NCBI RefSeq assembly: GCF_014192335.1
Contig: NZ_JACHXU010000004.1
Location: forward strand, 62,001-126,000
Direction of reading: 5' to 3'
Length of the DNA stretch: 64,000 nucleotides
From: Aporhodopirellula rubra
Lineage (GTDB): Bacteria > Planctomycetota > Planctomycetia > Pirellulales > Pirellulaceae
The notes under the pieces are model-generated. The model was not told the DNA's origin. It saw only the letters and a list, made by a program, of their open reading frames with translations, and made no database searches. This document shows, one piece after another, positions 19,186-28,956 of the stretch. The position numbers were made by a program, and so were the translations under genes. Position 1 is the stretch's first letter. Every line of letters begins with the position of its first letter.

Positions 19186-20139
19186 TTGACCCATGCAGGT
19201 GCAGCGGTGCCAAAGTTCCCCACGATCCCGCGGTTGACCATTGTCGTTCCTCACTGCGGAGACACGACTTCTTTTGAAAGTTCCCTCGTTAGTGTGCTGC
19301 AGCATCGACCTGATGCGTGCGAAGTAATTGTCCCCCACGCGGGCAACTACGACGATCCGTTCGAACTCGGCGACGAAGTCAATTTTGTCGACGCAGGTAC
19401 CACGAGCGTGATTCAGCAAATCGGTGAAGCCGCCGCCGTGGCGCGCGGACGATTCGTGCATGTGCTCGCCGACGGACACGTCGCGGGGCAAGATTGGGCC
19501 GATCAAGCCCTGTTGGAATTCGAACACCACGACGCAGGTGTCGTCGCCCCCGTCGTCCGACACTCCGACAGTAACGAAATCGCCAACGCAGGATGGCGTC
19601 AATCGGCAGGCTCGGCATGCGAAATGGCTGCCGCAGGAACCGACGCCGTCAAAGCCGGCAAAGGCAGTCGCATCGATGGCGGCTTCTTGACGACCAGTTT
19701 CTGGCGCCGGGACCTACTCCGCAGTTTGACCGGATCATTGCGTGGCAGCAACGACGTCGTCGAAACGTCGATGGCCTACTGCCTGCTCGCACGTCAAGCG
19801 GGATGGCGTTGTGTTGTCAGTCGAGACTGCAACATTCGGATTGGAGACAGCGATTCGCTGTTGGGCGATTACCAAGCCGATGTCGATGCCAACCATCGGC
19901 GACTGCAAGCCATCGCGGATCAATTCGGCACCGGCGGATGGGGCAAGAGCCTCGGACGTTTCATCGCGACCTGCCTCTCTTACGGAGTCGGCTCCGCTAT
20001 CCGTCGCGCCACCGCACCGATGGCTCAAACCGCGATCGCGAAAGCCCTACGCACTAACTCGGCGCTGCGTTGCGACGAGCAGGTCGAAGCAATCCGCATC
20101 CCCGTTAGTTCCAACGAAAGCTACCGACGGGCAGCGTAA
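19186..20139 (+). CDS. Family 2-like glycosyltransferase, probably divergent
   Basis: 317 aa from TTG at 19186; a GTG at 19207 preceded by AGGTG is an equally good start. The N-terminus LTIVVPHCGDTTSFESSLVS matches the first strand and helix of GT-A (GT2) folds. VLADGHVAGQDWADQALLEF resembles the DXD-strand region, although the metal-binding DXD is replaced by ADG. The middle holds FLTTSFWRRDLLRSL and AYCLLARQAGWRC, similar to GT2 acceptor regions. The C-terminus is Arg/Ala-rich without membrane helices. The weak DXD means catalytic activity is uncertain. No neighbouring polysaccharide genes. Confidence 0.65.
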   Translation: MTHAGAAVPKFPTIPRLTIVVPHCGDTTSFESSLVSVLQHRPDACEVIVPHAGNYDDPFELGDEVNFVDAGTTSVIQQIGEAAAVARGRFVHVLADGHVAGQDWADQALLEFEHHDAGVVAPVVRHSDSNEIANAGWRQSAGSACEMAAAGTDAVKAGKGSRIDGGFLTTSFWRRDLLRSLTGSLRGSNDVVETSMAYCLLARQAGWRCVVSRDCNIRIGDSDSLLGDYQADVDANHRRLQAIADQFGTGGWGKSLGRFIATCLSYGVGSAIRRATAPMAQTAIAKALRTNSALRCDEQVEAIRIPVSSNESYRRAA

Positions 20140-20402
20140 AGCACTTCAAATGATGACGTGCCCGCTCACCGCAGTTTGACTCGCCAGGATTCGGTCCCCC
20201 GAAGTCTGGCGATGGCGGCGACATCGTTCGTGATAACGCTCGATCCAAAGCAGCCGAGCGTCGACCACCCTCGCGAACAGGCGGTGCTAACCCTCATCGC
20301 ACACAGCGTCTCAAAATACCGCGTCTCGGTGACGCGCCGCCTGTGCCATCCCATGATGGCACCAAACCGATGACGCAGCATCGATCTCATTGACGATTCC
20401 GT

Positions 20403-23400
20403 CTACGTCGTCATGCCGCCGCGATAGAGTCTTGCGAACGCGATCGGATCGACCACGCCTTGGTCGACCAAGAATTTCTCGAGCTCGGACTCATGATTCG
20501 GATTGGTCAATCGAGCTAACTCGTCGCGAGCAGCGAGAGCCGATGGCGTCATCTGTTGACTCTCCGCGGACACACTTGCGGACTCCAACAAATGTTTCGC
20601 CTTCTTGAGCGAAACCTCTTCGCCGCCGGCAAACTTGCGCGGTAAACGGGCTAACGCGATGCCTTCCACCAAATCGGCTTTCGTGGTGGCCGAATCGATC
20701 TGATGCGAGCGTAATTCTTTGATCAGATGTTTGAACTTCTTGACGCCGGCAGCGTCATCCTCATAGAGCAATCGCAGGCTCGCCACGGCGGTTAACTCCG
20801 TGATTAGCATCTTCATCATTTGAATCCGATAGACGACCGACCGACGGCACAGTGGAAGGATTTCGCGAATCGCTGAATCCGTGTCCTCCGCCGAATTGAG
20901 GTACGTCACACGAAGCAACCGTTCCATCTGGATGACGAGAGAGAACGCGTCATCCCCGATCTTACTCATGCTCGGGTTCAGTAAGTCGTAATTCATGTCG
21001 AGCGTTTGCAAATCATCACGCATCATGAACGCCACAGAACTGTAGCCGAACGATCCCATTGTGAGGATGAAATAGTCGTTCGACGTTCGCCCTTCGGCTT
21101 GCATGTCGTCAATCATGGCCGCGAGCGAAGTGAGATCACCGACTTGGAAAAAACCAATCGATTCACAACAACTCGTGTGGGCAATTTCGAACCCGCGATG
21201 TGCCTCGCTACGAGCATAAAAGTCGCGGCTGTCTTTCGCCTGCTTGATCGCCTCGGTCCACTCTCCGCTCAACGCCGCCACCCACGCCATCCCCGCATGG
21301 ACGTCGCCATACGCCGCTGTTGAATCGGCATCGCCGAGCGTGGCGCGTAACTGCGACAACGAGTCGACCGCTTTACGGCGATTCCTACCAGGGAAGTAGG
21401 CACCGAAAACCGCGTTACCGATCAGCACTTCGATCTGTTCGTTCCGCGAGCCATATCTCGCGACATTCTGACGATTGAAAACGTTCAGCTCCGCTGCGAG
21501 CCAATTGTCGATCATGCTTAACGGACGCACCAACGATTGGCAGGCGGCAATCTGATTCGCCTTCGACTGAGGACGCATCGGCAGCGAGTGAGATTCACGC
21601 AGTTCGATCTCGCACTTGGAAACCGACTGCCGTATCAGGTTCCACATCAGCGACAGCTTGTGTCGCCAAACCGGTTTTCGCCGCGGGAGCTTCAACCGAG
21701 CCAAGAGCGGATCGAGATGCTCGACCGCTTCGGCAAAGCGTCCCGAACGAATCGAGCACAGTACCTCATCCAGCTCGACCTCGAGCTTGGCTTGGCCGGT
21801 GAATGAATTGGCGAGTTCGCGATAATGCGCGGCGGCTTCAAACAGGCGACCACCACGCTGCATCGCCTCAGCCGCGTGACGCAGCGATTCGATACGCTCA
21901 TCGCCGTGGGTATGCGAGGCAACGATCCCGTACCACTTTCCCGCTTCGATTTCCGCGTAAACTTGCAACGCCTGGACCGCAGCCTGCTTCGCCCATACGA
22001 CAAATTGTTGCGTGTCACCCGCTTGTTCGTAGTGTTCAGCGATACGCCCCGCTGCCATCCCGTCCTTCGCCAATCCCTCAGCCCATTGGCGATGCAACGT
22101 TTTTCGACGATCGGCTTGAATTTGGTCTAGGAGCTGTTTCGACAAACGGTCGTGCCAGACACGGATGTATTGACCATCACGTCCATCACGGAAAACAAGC
22201 CCCTTCTCTGCGAGTTCCTCGAGTTCGGTTTCGAGCAACGCCGTATTCGGATGGATCAAACACAGCTCCGCAAACGAAACCTGCCGTCCCGCGATCACGA
22301 TCGTGTCGAGTAATTGAGACACGTGTTGACTCAATTGATCCTTACGCCGCTGCCAAACCTCTTCGATCGAAGGTGCGTCGTGAACGTTCTCCGCCGTTTC
22401 GGCCCCCCCCTCGTTGGCATCAAGGGCCTGAGTCGAAATTCGCGTTAATCGCTGATGCAATAAGCCGTCGGGCGCCAACTCAGCGAGATACGCCTCGAGC
22501 CGATAAGGTTGCCCGTCGATCTGGTCGTTCAGCGATTCCAACTGCGTCGGAGTCAACGCCAGGCCATGCAGCGTCGCTTCGGATACGATCGCTTCCGACG
22601 TGAGATCGCGAGCGAGCGGGTTAAGCGAGATCGTTTCGTTGGCGGCGATCTGTTGTTGATCCCCATCGGATCGCGAAACGGTGATGAGGCCGAATCCTTG
22701 ATACTGCGGCGGCCCATGCCGGAGCCCCGCATTGGCCTGCAAGTGATCGAGCACTTGGATCGTGTCCTGGTCCGCCCATTGAACATCATCGATGACAAAG
22801 AACACCGGCGCCATCTGGCGAAGCTGATTGACCACCTTCATCGCCGCGTCAAGACCGCCGGGCCGCGTCGGCGATGTCACAATCGGCGGTTCGGACCAAT
22901 CGACCTCGAGTATTTCTTCGAAACTCGGTAACACCGTCTGCAGGATCGACTCGCTCACCGAATCGACAAAGATTTTTTCGATACCGCCGCGACGGAAACG
23001 CATCACGATTTCGTCCGCGATCTGGCTGAACGCCTGCAACGGACGTTGCTCGAAACGTTGACATCTCGCAACAAATACCATCGGCCATGATTGCGAACGC
23101 AAACGCTCGATGCCCATCTGCAGGAACGTGGACTTGCCGATTCCCGAGGTGCCGTCGATATGCAACCGCTGCATCTCGCCGCCGAGCACCTGGTGGCACC
23201 ATCGACGGAAAGTGGTCATCTCTGACTCACGTGCGATCTCGGTCAAACGATAGGCACGAGCAGACGAGTTGTTGTGACCGGCCAGCGGACTTCCCACGAC
23301 CGGCGACCTGCCGAGTCGAGACAGCGAAAGCGCCGTTGGACGATCGGAAACATCCGGCGATAACATCTCGTTAACGACATCGATCAACATCTCCGGAATC

Positions 23401-24320
23401 GCCGGGTGTAAACCGATCATCGCCGATGCAATGTGTGCCTCGTCCGTTTCGCGGCTTCGTTCGTCACGAGGGATCACGACGTCCTGCAACTCGTTGTTTT
23501 CCGACGCAGGGGGACAGGAGTCATTATTCTGCAGGTCTCTGCGACGTTCGGCCGACGAAAACATCCGCATCGCTTCGAGCGCGACCATCCCGAGACTGAA
23601 GATATCGCTGGCCGGGCAATAAGACTGCCGGAACAACACTTCGGGAGCCACATACATGGGCGTCCAAATGAGATAACCGCGGATATTCTCCGGATCGCTC
23701 TCGGCCGCGAATTCACCCGTCAGGTCGCAATCGATAATCACAAACCGCTTCCCGTCGCCGGTCAGCATCAGGTTGGTCGGCTTGATGTCGCGATGAACCA
23801 ACTGATTCGCGTGTGTCCACGCCAGTGCCGAACCGACCTGGCGGAGCATCTCGGCGAGATTCTCGCATGCCTCGGCAATCGGCAAACGTTTCCAATAACG
23901 GAGAACCTGCACGAGGTTATCACCATCAATTCGTTCCATCGAAAACGCGAGCAGGTCGTTTTCGTGGTGAATCCGAAACAGCCGCACCAATCCACGATGC
24001 CGCAATTTGCTCATCCGGCGAAACCCAGTCTTCGCGCGGACGGCTTCTTTCGGATCAACGTTCGGAAACAGTTTCAGAGCGAGGATTTTATCGGTCGTGG
24101 TCTCCCGAGCTTCATAGACCCATCCGTGAGACCCTGAGCCGATCGGCCTCTGCAATTCAAATCCTGCGATCTGGTCGCCAGGCTTCCAAGGTGATTTTTC
24201 TAATCTTGGACGCTTCGAAACACCCTTGGTCGCTCGGCCTTCATCAATTTTGACCTGTGTTTCGCGAGAACTGCTCGGACGCATCCAGTCATCGCCGGAG
24301 TAGTCGTCCCAATGATTCAT
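20403..24320 (-). CDS. Ser/Thr protein kinase fused to AAA-type ATPase and helical repeats
   Basis: 1305 aa from ATG at 24320 (MNHWDDYSGD); an upstream TTG would add 21 residues. Residues about 50-340 are a Hanks-type kinase: Gly loop GSGSHG (61-66), Lys83 in ALKLF, catalytic loop HRDIKPTNL (HRD 176-178) and APE (225-227). The DFG motif reads DCD (197-199), keeping the metal-binding Asp. A P-loop ATPase follows with Walker A GTSGIGKS (390-397) and Walker B VFFVIDDVQWAD (506-517). The last about 650 residues look like TPR-type helical repeats with VFGAYFPGRNRR and many Ala/Leu helices. This layout recalls PknK/GutR-like signalling ATPases without a DNA-binding tail. Cytoplasmic; monocistronic. 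Confidence 0.88.
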   Translation of the reverse strand: MNHWDDYSGDDWMRPSSSRETQVKIDEGRATKGVSKRPRLEKSPWKPGDQIAGFELQRPIGSGSHGWVYEARETTTDKILALKLFPNVDPKEAVRAKTGFRRMSKLRHRGLVRLFRIHHENDLLAFSMERIDGDNLVQVLRYWKRLPIAEACENLAEMLRQVGSALAWTHANQLVHRDIKPTNLMLTGDGKRFVIIDCDLTGEFAAESDPENIRGYLIWTPMYVAPEVLFRQSYCPASDIFSLGMVALEAMRMFSSAERRRDLQNNDSCPPASENNELQDVVIPRDERSRETDEAHIASAMIGLHPAIPEMLIDVVNEMLSPDVSDRPTALSLSRLGRSPVVGSPLAGHNNSSARAYRLTEIARESEMTTFRRWCHQVLGGEMQRLHIDGTSGIGKSTFLQMGIERLRSQSWPMVFVARCQRFEQRPLQAFSQIADEIVMRFRRGGIEKIFVDSVSESILQTVLPSFEEILEVDWSEPPIVTSPTRPGGLDAAMKVVNQLRQMAPVFFVIDDVQWADQDTIQVLDHLQANAGLRHGPPQYQGFGLITVSRSDGDQQQIAANETISLNPLARDLTSEAIVSEATLHGLALTPTQLESLNDQIDGQPYRLEAYLAELAPDGLLHQRLTRISTQALDANEGGAETAENVHDAPSIEEVWQRRKDQLSQHVSQLLDTIVIAGRQVSFAELCLIHPNTALLETELEELAEKGLVFRDGRDGQYIRVWHDRLSKQLLDQIQADRRKTLHRQWAEGLAKDGMAAGRIAEHYEQAGDTQQFVVWAKQAAVQALQVYAEIEAGKWYGIVASHTHGDERIESLRHAAEAMQRGGRLFEAAAHYRELANSFTGQAKLEVELDEVLCSIRSGRFAEAVEHLDPLLARLKLPRRKPVWRHKLSLMWNLIRQSVSKCEIELRESHSLPMRPQSKANQIAACQSLVRPLSMIDNWLAAELNVFNRQNVARYGSRNEQIEVLIGNAVFGAYFPGRNRRKAVDSLSQLRATLGDADSTAAYGDVHAGMAWVAALSGEWTEAIKQAKDSRDFYARSEAHRGFEIAHTSCCESIGFFQVGDLTSLAAMIDDMQAEGRTSNDYFILTMGSFGYSSVAFMMRDDLQTLDMNYDLLNPSMSKIGDDAFSLVIQMERLLRVTYLNSAEDTDSAIREILPLCRRSVVYRIQMMKMLITELTAVASLRLLYEDDAAGVKKFKHLIKELRSHQIDSATTKADLVEGIALARLPRKFAGGEEVSLKKAKHLLESASVSAESQQMTPSALAARDELARLTNPNHESELEKFLVDQGVVDPIAFARLYRGGMTT

Positions 24321-24530
24321 GATCGAAAATAGCCCCTTCGTCAAAATACATCTTGTTGTCGAGATATACTCGCGTGACGACAACGTTAGGCATAGTAATT
24401 AAATGGACAAAATCACAATTTTTTACGATTACTTCTCACCCCGGAGCCATTGACCGACCGGAACGGGAAAGATATTGTTTCAGCCTTCGAGGAGCAGTAC
24501 GAGCATCGTCATTCGCTCCCGAAAACATGC

Positions 24531-24605
24531 GGTGGTTGTAGTTCAGTTGGTTAGAACGTCGGATTGTGATTCCGAAGGTCGGGGGTTCGAGTCCCCTCAG
24601 CCACC
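24531..24605 (+). tRNA. tRNA-His (GUG anticodon)
   Basis: A full cloverleaf can be folded. The acceptor stem is GTGGTTG (24532-24538) with CAGCCAC (24598-24604). The anticodon stem is TCGGA/TCCGA around loop TTGTGAT, with anticodon GTG at 24566-24568. The T arm contains GGTTCGAGTCC. Base 24531 is G at position -1 and base 24605 is C73, the pair that marks bacterial tRNA-His. CCA is not encoded. Confidence 0.97.
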
Positions 24606-25260
24606 CTCTTCTTAATCAGACAATGGTAAACGGTTGTCAATTCCGGGCAATTTTTGATCCATCAATCTTAAAAAGATCGCGAATGGGCGATCCAGTCGGC
24701 CAAAGAGCAGTTTTTGGCCCCTTCTTCTCATTCGAGTCCTGCGATCCCAACCGGCGATCTCGGACCGTTCGTGGAATACGATTCTATTCCAATCGTCACC
24801 TCGCTGCTGACAACAAGACGTTTGTACATCAAACAAGCGTCGACAGATAGCGGCGTCTGGTCCTCCGCGACAAAGAAGAACGCGGGCAAACGTTCGGCAA
24901 ACAAACCGTAATCCACTCCTGAAGACAACGGTCGCCAAAGAAACGTGCCTGTCACCGCACGCAACTCTGTCACCGCACGCAACTCGCGCCGCACAACGGG
25001 CAAAGCACGTGGTCTCCCAACGCCGTGTTCGTCCATGACCGTGTTCGACGGAACGAGGTCCACTGCCTGATGACGGCGGTTACACCGGTCGCCGAATCAC
25101 CCGACATCCTGCACGGCATGAGACCTTTTGCCGCGGTGACATCCACATCGCGATTGGAAGAATTGCCCCAACTCCGCACACTTTCGCGATCCGACCAAGT
25201 GTGCGGTTCATGCCGTCCCCGATTCGATCGAACCCGGGGGTCAGGGTCATTGCGAATCGT
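24606..25260. other. Intergenic region after tRNA-His, no gene recognised
   Basis: About 655 bases between tRNA-His and the WD40 kinase stop. Short open frames occur on both strands but none has recognisable motifs or a plausible start signal. The only structure noticed is an exact two-copy 18-base tandem repeat at 24949-24984. No integrase or insertion-sequence end was found next to the tRNA. Confidence 0.5.
24949..24984 (+). repeat. Exact 2 x 18-base tandem repeat
   Basis: The unit CTGTCACCGCACGCAACT occurs twice back to back with no mismatch. With only two units and no spacers it is a slippage duplication, not a CRISPR. Confidence 0.9.
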
Positions 25261-27519
25261 CTAGTCGGCGACTCGGCTCATGTCCCAAATTCGCACCGTA
25301 CCGTCGCGGCTACTCGTGGCAATCTGATGCGAAGCGGGGTTCATCGCCACGTCATAGACGGCGGATGAGTGTCCCCGAAGTGTCGAGACAGGATTCCCCG
25401 TTGCGAGGTCCCAAACCCGGGCCGCACCCATCTGTTCGCCCGTGATCAGGTGCGAAGCGTCGCTGCAGAACGACACGCTCCATACATCACCTTCACTGCC
25501 GGCGAGATTCAGGATTTCCTTACCGGTCTCGCTGTTCCAGACCCTCACGTTTTTGTTCCAACCGACCGTCGCCACCAAGGGCCCCTTCGGTGCGAAACGC
25601 ACGTTGTAGATCGTTCCGTCATGCCCAGACATCGATTGACGTTCCACCAACGTTTCAGCGTCAAACAACCTAAGTACTTTGTCATGACCGACGCTGGCAA
25701 TCAACTTTCCGTCATGAGAATAGTCCACGCCCAAGATCGTTCCCGGGGTGGTCACCGACCTGACTTCCTCACCGGTATCGATGTCGTACACATGCAGCCC
25801 CCCGTCACGGTCTCCCGCGACGACGCGGTTACCATCCGGGGAAAACGCAACGCCACGAACCGAGCCGGCCGCCTTCCATTCGCGGATCACTTCATAATCG
25901 TCGGTGTCCCAAAGTTTGATCGTCGCATCGTCACCACTGGTCATCAACATCGGACGTGTCGGGTGATAGGCCACCGACCAAACAACACCCCGGTGCGCGT
26001 TGAAACTCTTCTGCAACGTTTGCGAGGCACCGTCCCAAATACGAACACTACCATCCTCGACCGCGGCCGCGAGAGTGCTGCCCCCCGGCGAAAAGTCCGA
26101 CGCCCAAACCGTTCCCGGATTGTCAGGCAAGACGACCGAAGGAAAATCGTCGCCTAGATCAGGTCGCATGATCACGAAACTAGCGATAGCGACCATGATC
26201 GCGACCGCAGCGGTGACCCACGCCGCGATCGCCCAACGACGCTCACCGCGGCGATAGCTTCCCGATAATTTTTTAACTTCGCTCGCCGCGATGCTGGGCA
26301 CCTGCAACGGCGAAATGGGTCCGTACTCACTGACGATCGACGCCAATGCCGTCGCGACTTCCGCAGCGGACTCGGGACGATCGGCCGGAGACTTCTCGAG
26401 CAAGGACATGATCAAATCGGACAGCGGCCGCTTGATCGCGGGATTCACCTTGTGCGGAGGCTCGGGTGTGTGATTCACGATCCGCTGCATCACACCGAGT
26501 GCCGACGGTGCCTGAAATGGCGCCATGCCGGTCGCCATCTCATACATCACCGCACCGAGCGAGAACAAATCGCTTCGTTCATCGGCGTTCTCACCGAGCG
26601 ATTGCTCAGGCGACATATAAAGCGGTGTCCCGGTCACCATTCCCGTCTTCGTCAACTTGACATCGTCCGCCGTACGAGCGAGTCCGAAGTCAGTCAGCTT
26701 CACACGGTTCGTCTCGGCTTCGATCATGATGTTCGCAGGCTTGATGTCCCGGTGCACCATCTCTCGCTTGTGCGCAGCCGACAGCCCCGCGGCCGTTTGC
26801 ATAGCAATCCGCGCAACGTCAATCGGCGGCAACGGCTGACCACCACGCAATCGATTCTCCAGGGTTTCCCCCTCGATCAATTGCATCACGAGGTAAGCGA
26901 TCTCGCCTTCGTTCGCTTTCGCGACCTGATACATCGGCACAACGTGTTCGTGCGAGATCGCGGCCGCAGCGCGACCCTCGCGACAGAAACGCTGCCTCGC
27001 CAAATCGTTCGCTTGGAACTGTGAGTTCAACACCTTGATCGCAACACTGCGATGCAAATGCGTGTCAAAGCCTTCGAGCACAACGCCCATCCCACCACGC
27101 CCGATCACCCGAGCGATCTGGAAATGCTGAAGCTTACCTCGGTACGCCGGGTCATCCGATGGTTCCAAGAAACTCAGATCATCGGGAAGCGACGATGGCG
27201 GCGCGGCGTGAGTTGGCCCGGCATCCGTAGGCGATTGACTGCCGCCATCCAAATCGATCGTCGGTTGCGAACGGATCTCTCGAGAGAGACCATCAATCGC
27301 GGGCCAGAGCGCAGAGTCACGCAGCGGGTTCTCCGCATTCATTCCTTGGACGAGGTCTTCGATCGGAAGATCACCACTGGCAATCGTCTGCAGCTTTTCC
27401 TGACACGTCGTGCAATCCTGCAAGTGCTGAGTCACTCGGTCGGTATCGGCTTCCGATAACTCGTACTGAATGAGTTCATTCAGTTCGACCGGGTCGGGAC
27501 ATTGATCAATAACTTTCAA
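25261..27519 (-). CDS. Transmembrane Ser/Thr kinase with N-terminal ZAS-like motif and WD40 propeller
   Basis: 752 aa from TTG at 27519, which overlaps the sigma factor stop (TTGA). The N-terminus holds an anti-sigma-type zinc motif, HLQDCTTC (HX3CX2C, residues 32-39). The kinase domain (about 130-400) is complete: GRGGMG (140-145), Lys162, HRD (256-258), DFG (277-279), SPE (303-305). One membrane helix (about 430-451) leads to seven WD40 repeats (about 467-750), each ending in WD-like pairs (RIWDG, KLWDT, HVYDI, RLFDA, RVWNS, RVWDL, RIWDM), so one complete seven-bladed propeller. The propeller would be periplasmic and the kinase cytoplasmic. Overlap with the ECF sigma gene suggests it controls that factor. 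Confidence 0.92.
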   Translation of the reverse strand: MKVIDQCPDPVELNELIQYELSEADTDRVTQHLQDCTTCQEKLQTIASGDLPIEDLVQGMNAENPLRDSALWPAIDGLSREIRSQPTIDLDGGSQSPTDAGPTHAAPPSSLPDDLSFLEPSDDPAYRGKLQHFQIARVIGRGGMGVVLEGFDTHLHRSVAIKVLNSQFQANDLARQRFCREGRAAAAISHEHVVPMYQVAKANEGEIAYLVMQLIEGETLENRLRGGQPLPPIDVARIAMQTAAGLSAAHKREMVHRDIKPANIMIEAETNRVKLTDFGLARTADDVKLTKTGMVTGTPLYMSPEQSLGENADERSDLFSLGAVMYEMATGMAPFQAPSALGVMQRIVNHTPEPPHKVNPAIKRPLSDLIMSLLEKSPADRPESAAEVATALASIVSEYGPISPLQVPSIAASEVKKLSGSYRRGERRWAIAAWVTAAVAIMVAIASFVIMRPDLGDDFPSVVLPDNPGTVWASDFSPGGSTLAAAVEDGSVRIWDGASQTLQKSFNAHRGVVWSVAYHPTRPMLMTSGDDATIKLWDTDDYEVIREWKAAGSVRGVAFSPDGNRVVAGDRDGGLHVYDIDTGEEVRSVTTPGTILGVDYSHDGKLIASVGHDKVLRLFDAETLVERQSMSGHDGTIYNVRFAPKGPLVATVGWNKNVRVWNSETGKEILNLAGSEGDVWSVSFCSDASHLITGEQMGAARVWDLATGNPVSTLRGHSSAVYDVAMNPASHQIATSSRDGTVRIWDMSRVAD

Positions 27520-28133
27520 ACCAGCTCTCCTGCATCTTCTTCAGCAAGTATCCGTGCGACTTCATTTCGAAGTTTGGCCGTGACGCGACTCCTCGCGACA
27601 TAAACAGCCCCTTTGGACATACTCAACCGCGTGGCCACATCCTCTGCCGTCATTCCGTCGACTGCGGTCATGGTAAAAGCCATCCAAGTATTCGGTTCGA
27701 TTGTGGGCTGGAGCAACCGCATCGCTTTCGCCGCGATCTGCCTCTGGTGCTCGCGATCCCAACTCTCCTGGAGTTCGTCTTTGCCGGCGGACTCCTGTTT
27801 GAGCAACTCGAGCTGGGCAGTGTCGTTTGCCGTCGGGCTCGCTCGCTTTCGCTTTTCAAAGTACGTCGACAACTTGTTGCGGGTGATCGTGAACAACCAC
27901 GCCCGAAAGCCGCCTTTCTCTTTGGCGTAATCGAATCGATCGATCGCCATCCCGACACTTCGCAAAACGTCCTGGACAACATCCGCCGCATCGGCGTCCT
28001 GCAAACCACGACTGCGAATAAACCGATAAAGCATCGGCCCGTAGTCGCGGAGAAATGCTTCCCACGCTTCCGTGTCCGCTGTGTCACGCAACCTGAGCAA
28101 GAGTGTTGCTCGCGTCAGCGGAGTCTCGGTCAT
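27516..28133 (-). CDS. ECF-type RNA polymerase sigma factor, kinase-linked
   Basis: 205 aa from the ATG at 28133 (MTETPLTRATLLLRLRD); the frame upstream adds an unlikely 15-residue extension. Region 2 contains DADAADVVQDVLRSV and the promoter -10 recognition helix FRAWLFTITRNKLSTYFEKR; region 4 contains MTAEDVATRLSMSKGAVYVARSR, a helix-turn-helix. The C-terminus overlaps the kinase start (TTGA), so the two proteins are made from one message. Planctomycetes have several ECF groups linked to Ser/Thr kinases rather than to classical anti-sigma genes; the adjacent kinase with a ZAS-like motif fits that arrangement. Confidence 0.92.
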   Translation of the reverse strand: MTETPLTRATLLLRLRDTADTEAWEAFLRDYGPMLYRFIRSRGLQDADAADVVQDVLRSVGMAIDRFDYAKEKGGFRAWLFTITRNKLSTYFEKRKRASPTANDTAQLELLKQESAGKDELQESWDREHQRQIAAKAMRLLQPTIEPNTWMAFTMTAVDGMTAEDVATRLSMSKGAVYVARSRVTAKLRNEVARILAEEDAGELV

Positions 28134-28206
28134 GGGATGCCTCAGAGGGGTGCGTGAATGGACACGGCATTGTACCAACCTGTCACCACCCCACTACGAC
28201 ATCGCA

Positions 28207-28956
28207 TCACACAGGGTTTTCCTGCACTTCAGCTTCAATAATTTTTTCTGCAAAACTCTGATACGCTTCTCCAAATTGCTTCGCAATCGAGTCAGGCCAC
28301 ACGTGGAACCGCCCCTCCTCAACGGCATCGAAAACCGCCGTAGCGACCAATACAGGAGGCTCCGCGATCTCTGTGAAGCCCGCATCGCCCGCCATGTCGG
28401 TCTGAATCGGCCCCGGGAGAACGCTGACAACTCGCGTTCCCTGCTCGGCCAGCGATTCGCGGAGAGCTTGCGTGAGCGAGTAACTCGCCGCCTTCGACGC
28501 CGAATACGTGGCCAAGTCACCAAACGACTTAATCGATGCCACACTGTTGAGCTGCACGAACGCGCCACCGCCGTTGGCCTTCAAAACGGGAGCGAACGCC
28601 TGAGCCACGTGCAGCATTCCGAACACATTGACGTTGAACTCATACTTCAGTGACTCGAACGCCACCGGATCCGTCACCGACGAAACGGTCAAAACGCCCG
28701 CGTTATTCACGACAACATCCACTTCGCGGGCCTGATTCGCTGCGGCGGTAATTGACGCGGGGTCTTCCAGGTCGACATGAATCGGCACGACTTGATCGCC
28801 GAACTGCTCGACCAGCGATGCCGCCGAATCAAGTTTGCGAACGGCCGCATAGACCTTGCTCGCACCTCGTCGGATTGCTTCCTCGACAATCGATCGCCCG
28901 ATACCCCGGTTCGCACCCGTTACCAAAACGACCCTACCGACTAAATCGAATCCCAT
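28207..28956 (-). CDS. Short-chain dehydrogenase/reductase
   Basis: 249 aa, classical SDR length. Rossmann cofactor motif TGANRGIG near residue 14, NNAG (about 88-91), catalytic Ser in LNSVAS and the YSASKAA catalytic Tyr/Lys pair (YXXXK). The absence of an acidic residue right after the second strand, with Arg in VRKLD, would suit NADP(H). After the catalytic motif comes LPGPIQTDMAG, typical of SDRs of uncertain substrate. It ends 73 bases before the sigma factor ATG on the same strand, so it might be co-transcribed with it, but nothing ties it to that system. Confidence 0.88.
   Translation of the reverse strand: MGFDLVGRVVLVTGANRGIGRSIVEEAIRRGASKVYAAVRKLDSAASLVEQFGDQVVPIHVDLEDPASITAAANQAREVDVVVNNAGVLTVSSVTDPVAFESLKYEFNVNVFGMLHVAQAFAPVLKANGGGAFVQLNSVASIKSFGDLATYSASKAASYSLTQALRESLAEQGTRVVSVLPGPIQTDMAGDAGFTEIAEPPVLVATAVFDAVEEGRFHVWPDSIAKQFGEAYQSFAEKIIEAEVQENPV

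Noticed and set aside
21803-22603. 266-aa open frame opposite the large kinase
   Set aside because: Arg/Pro-rich shadow without motif.
24949-24984. Short tandem repeat considered as CRISPR
   Set aside because: Only two contiguous units, no spacers, no cas genes.
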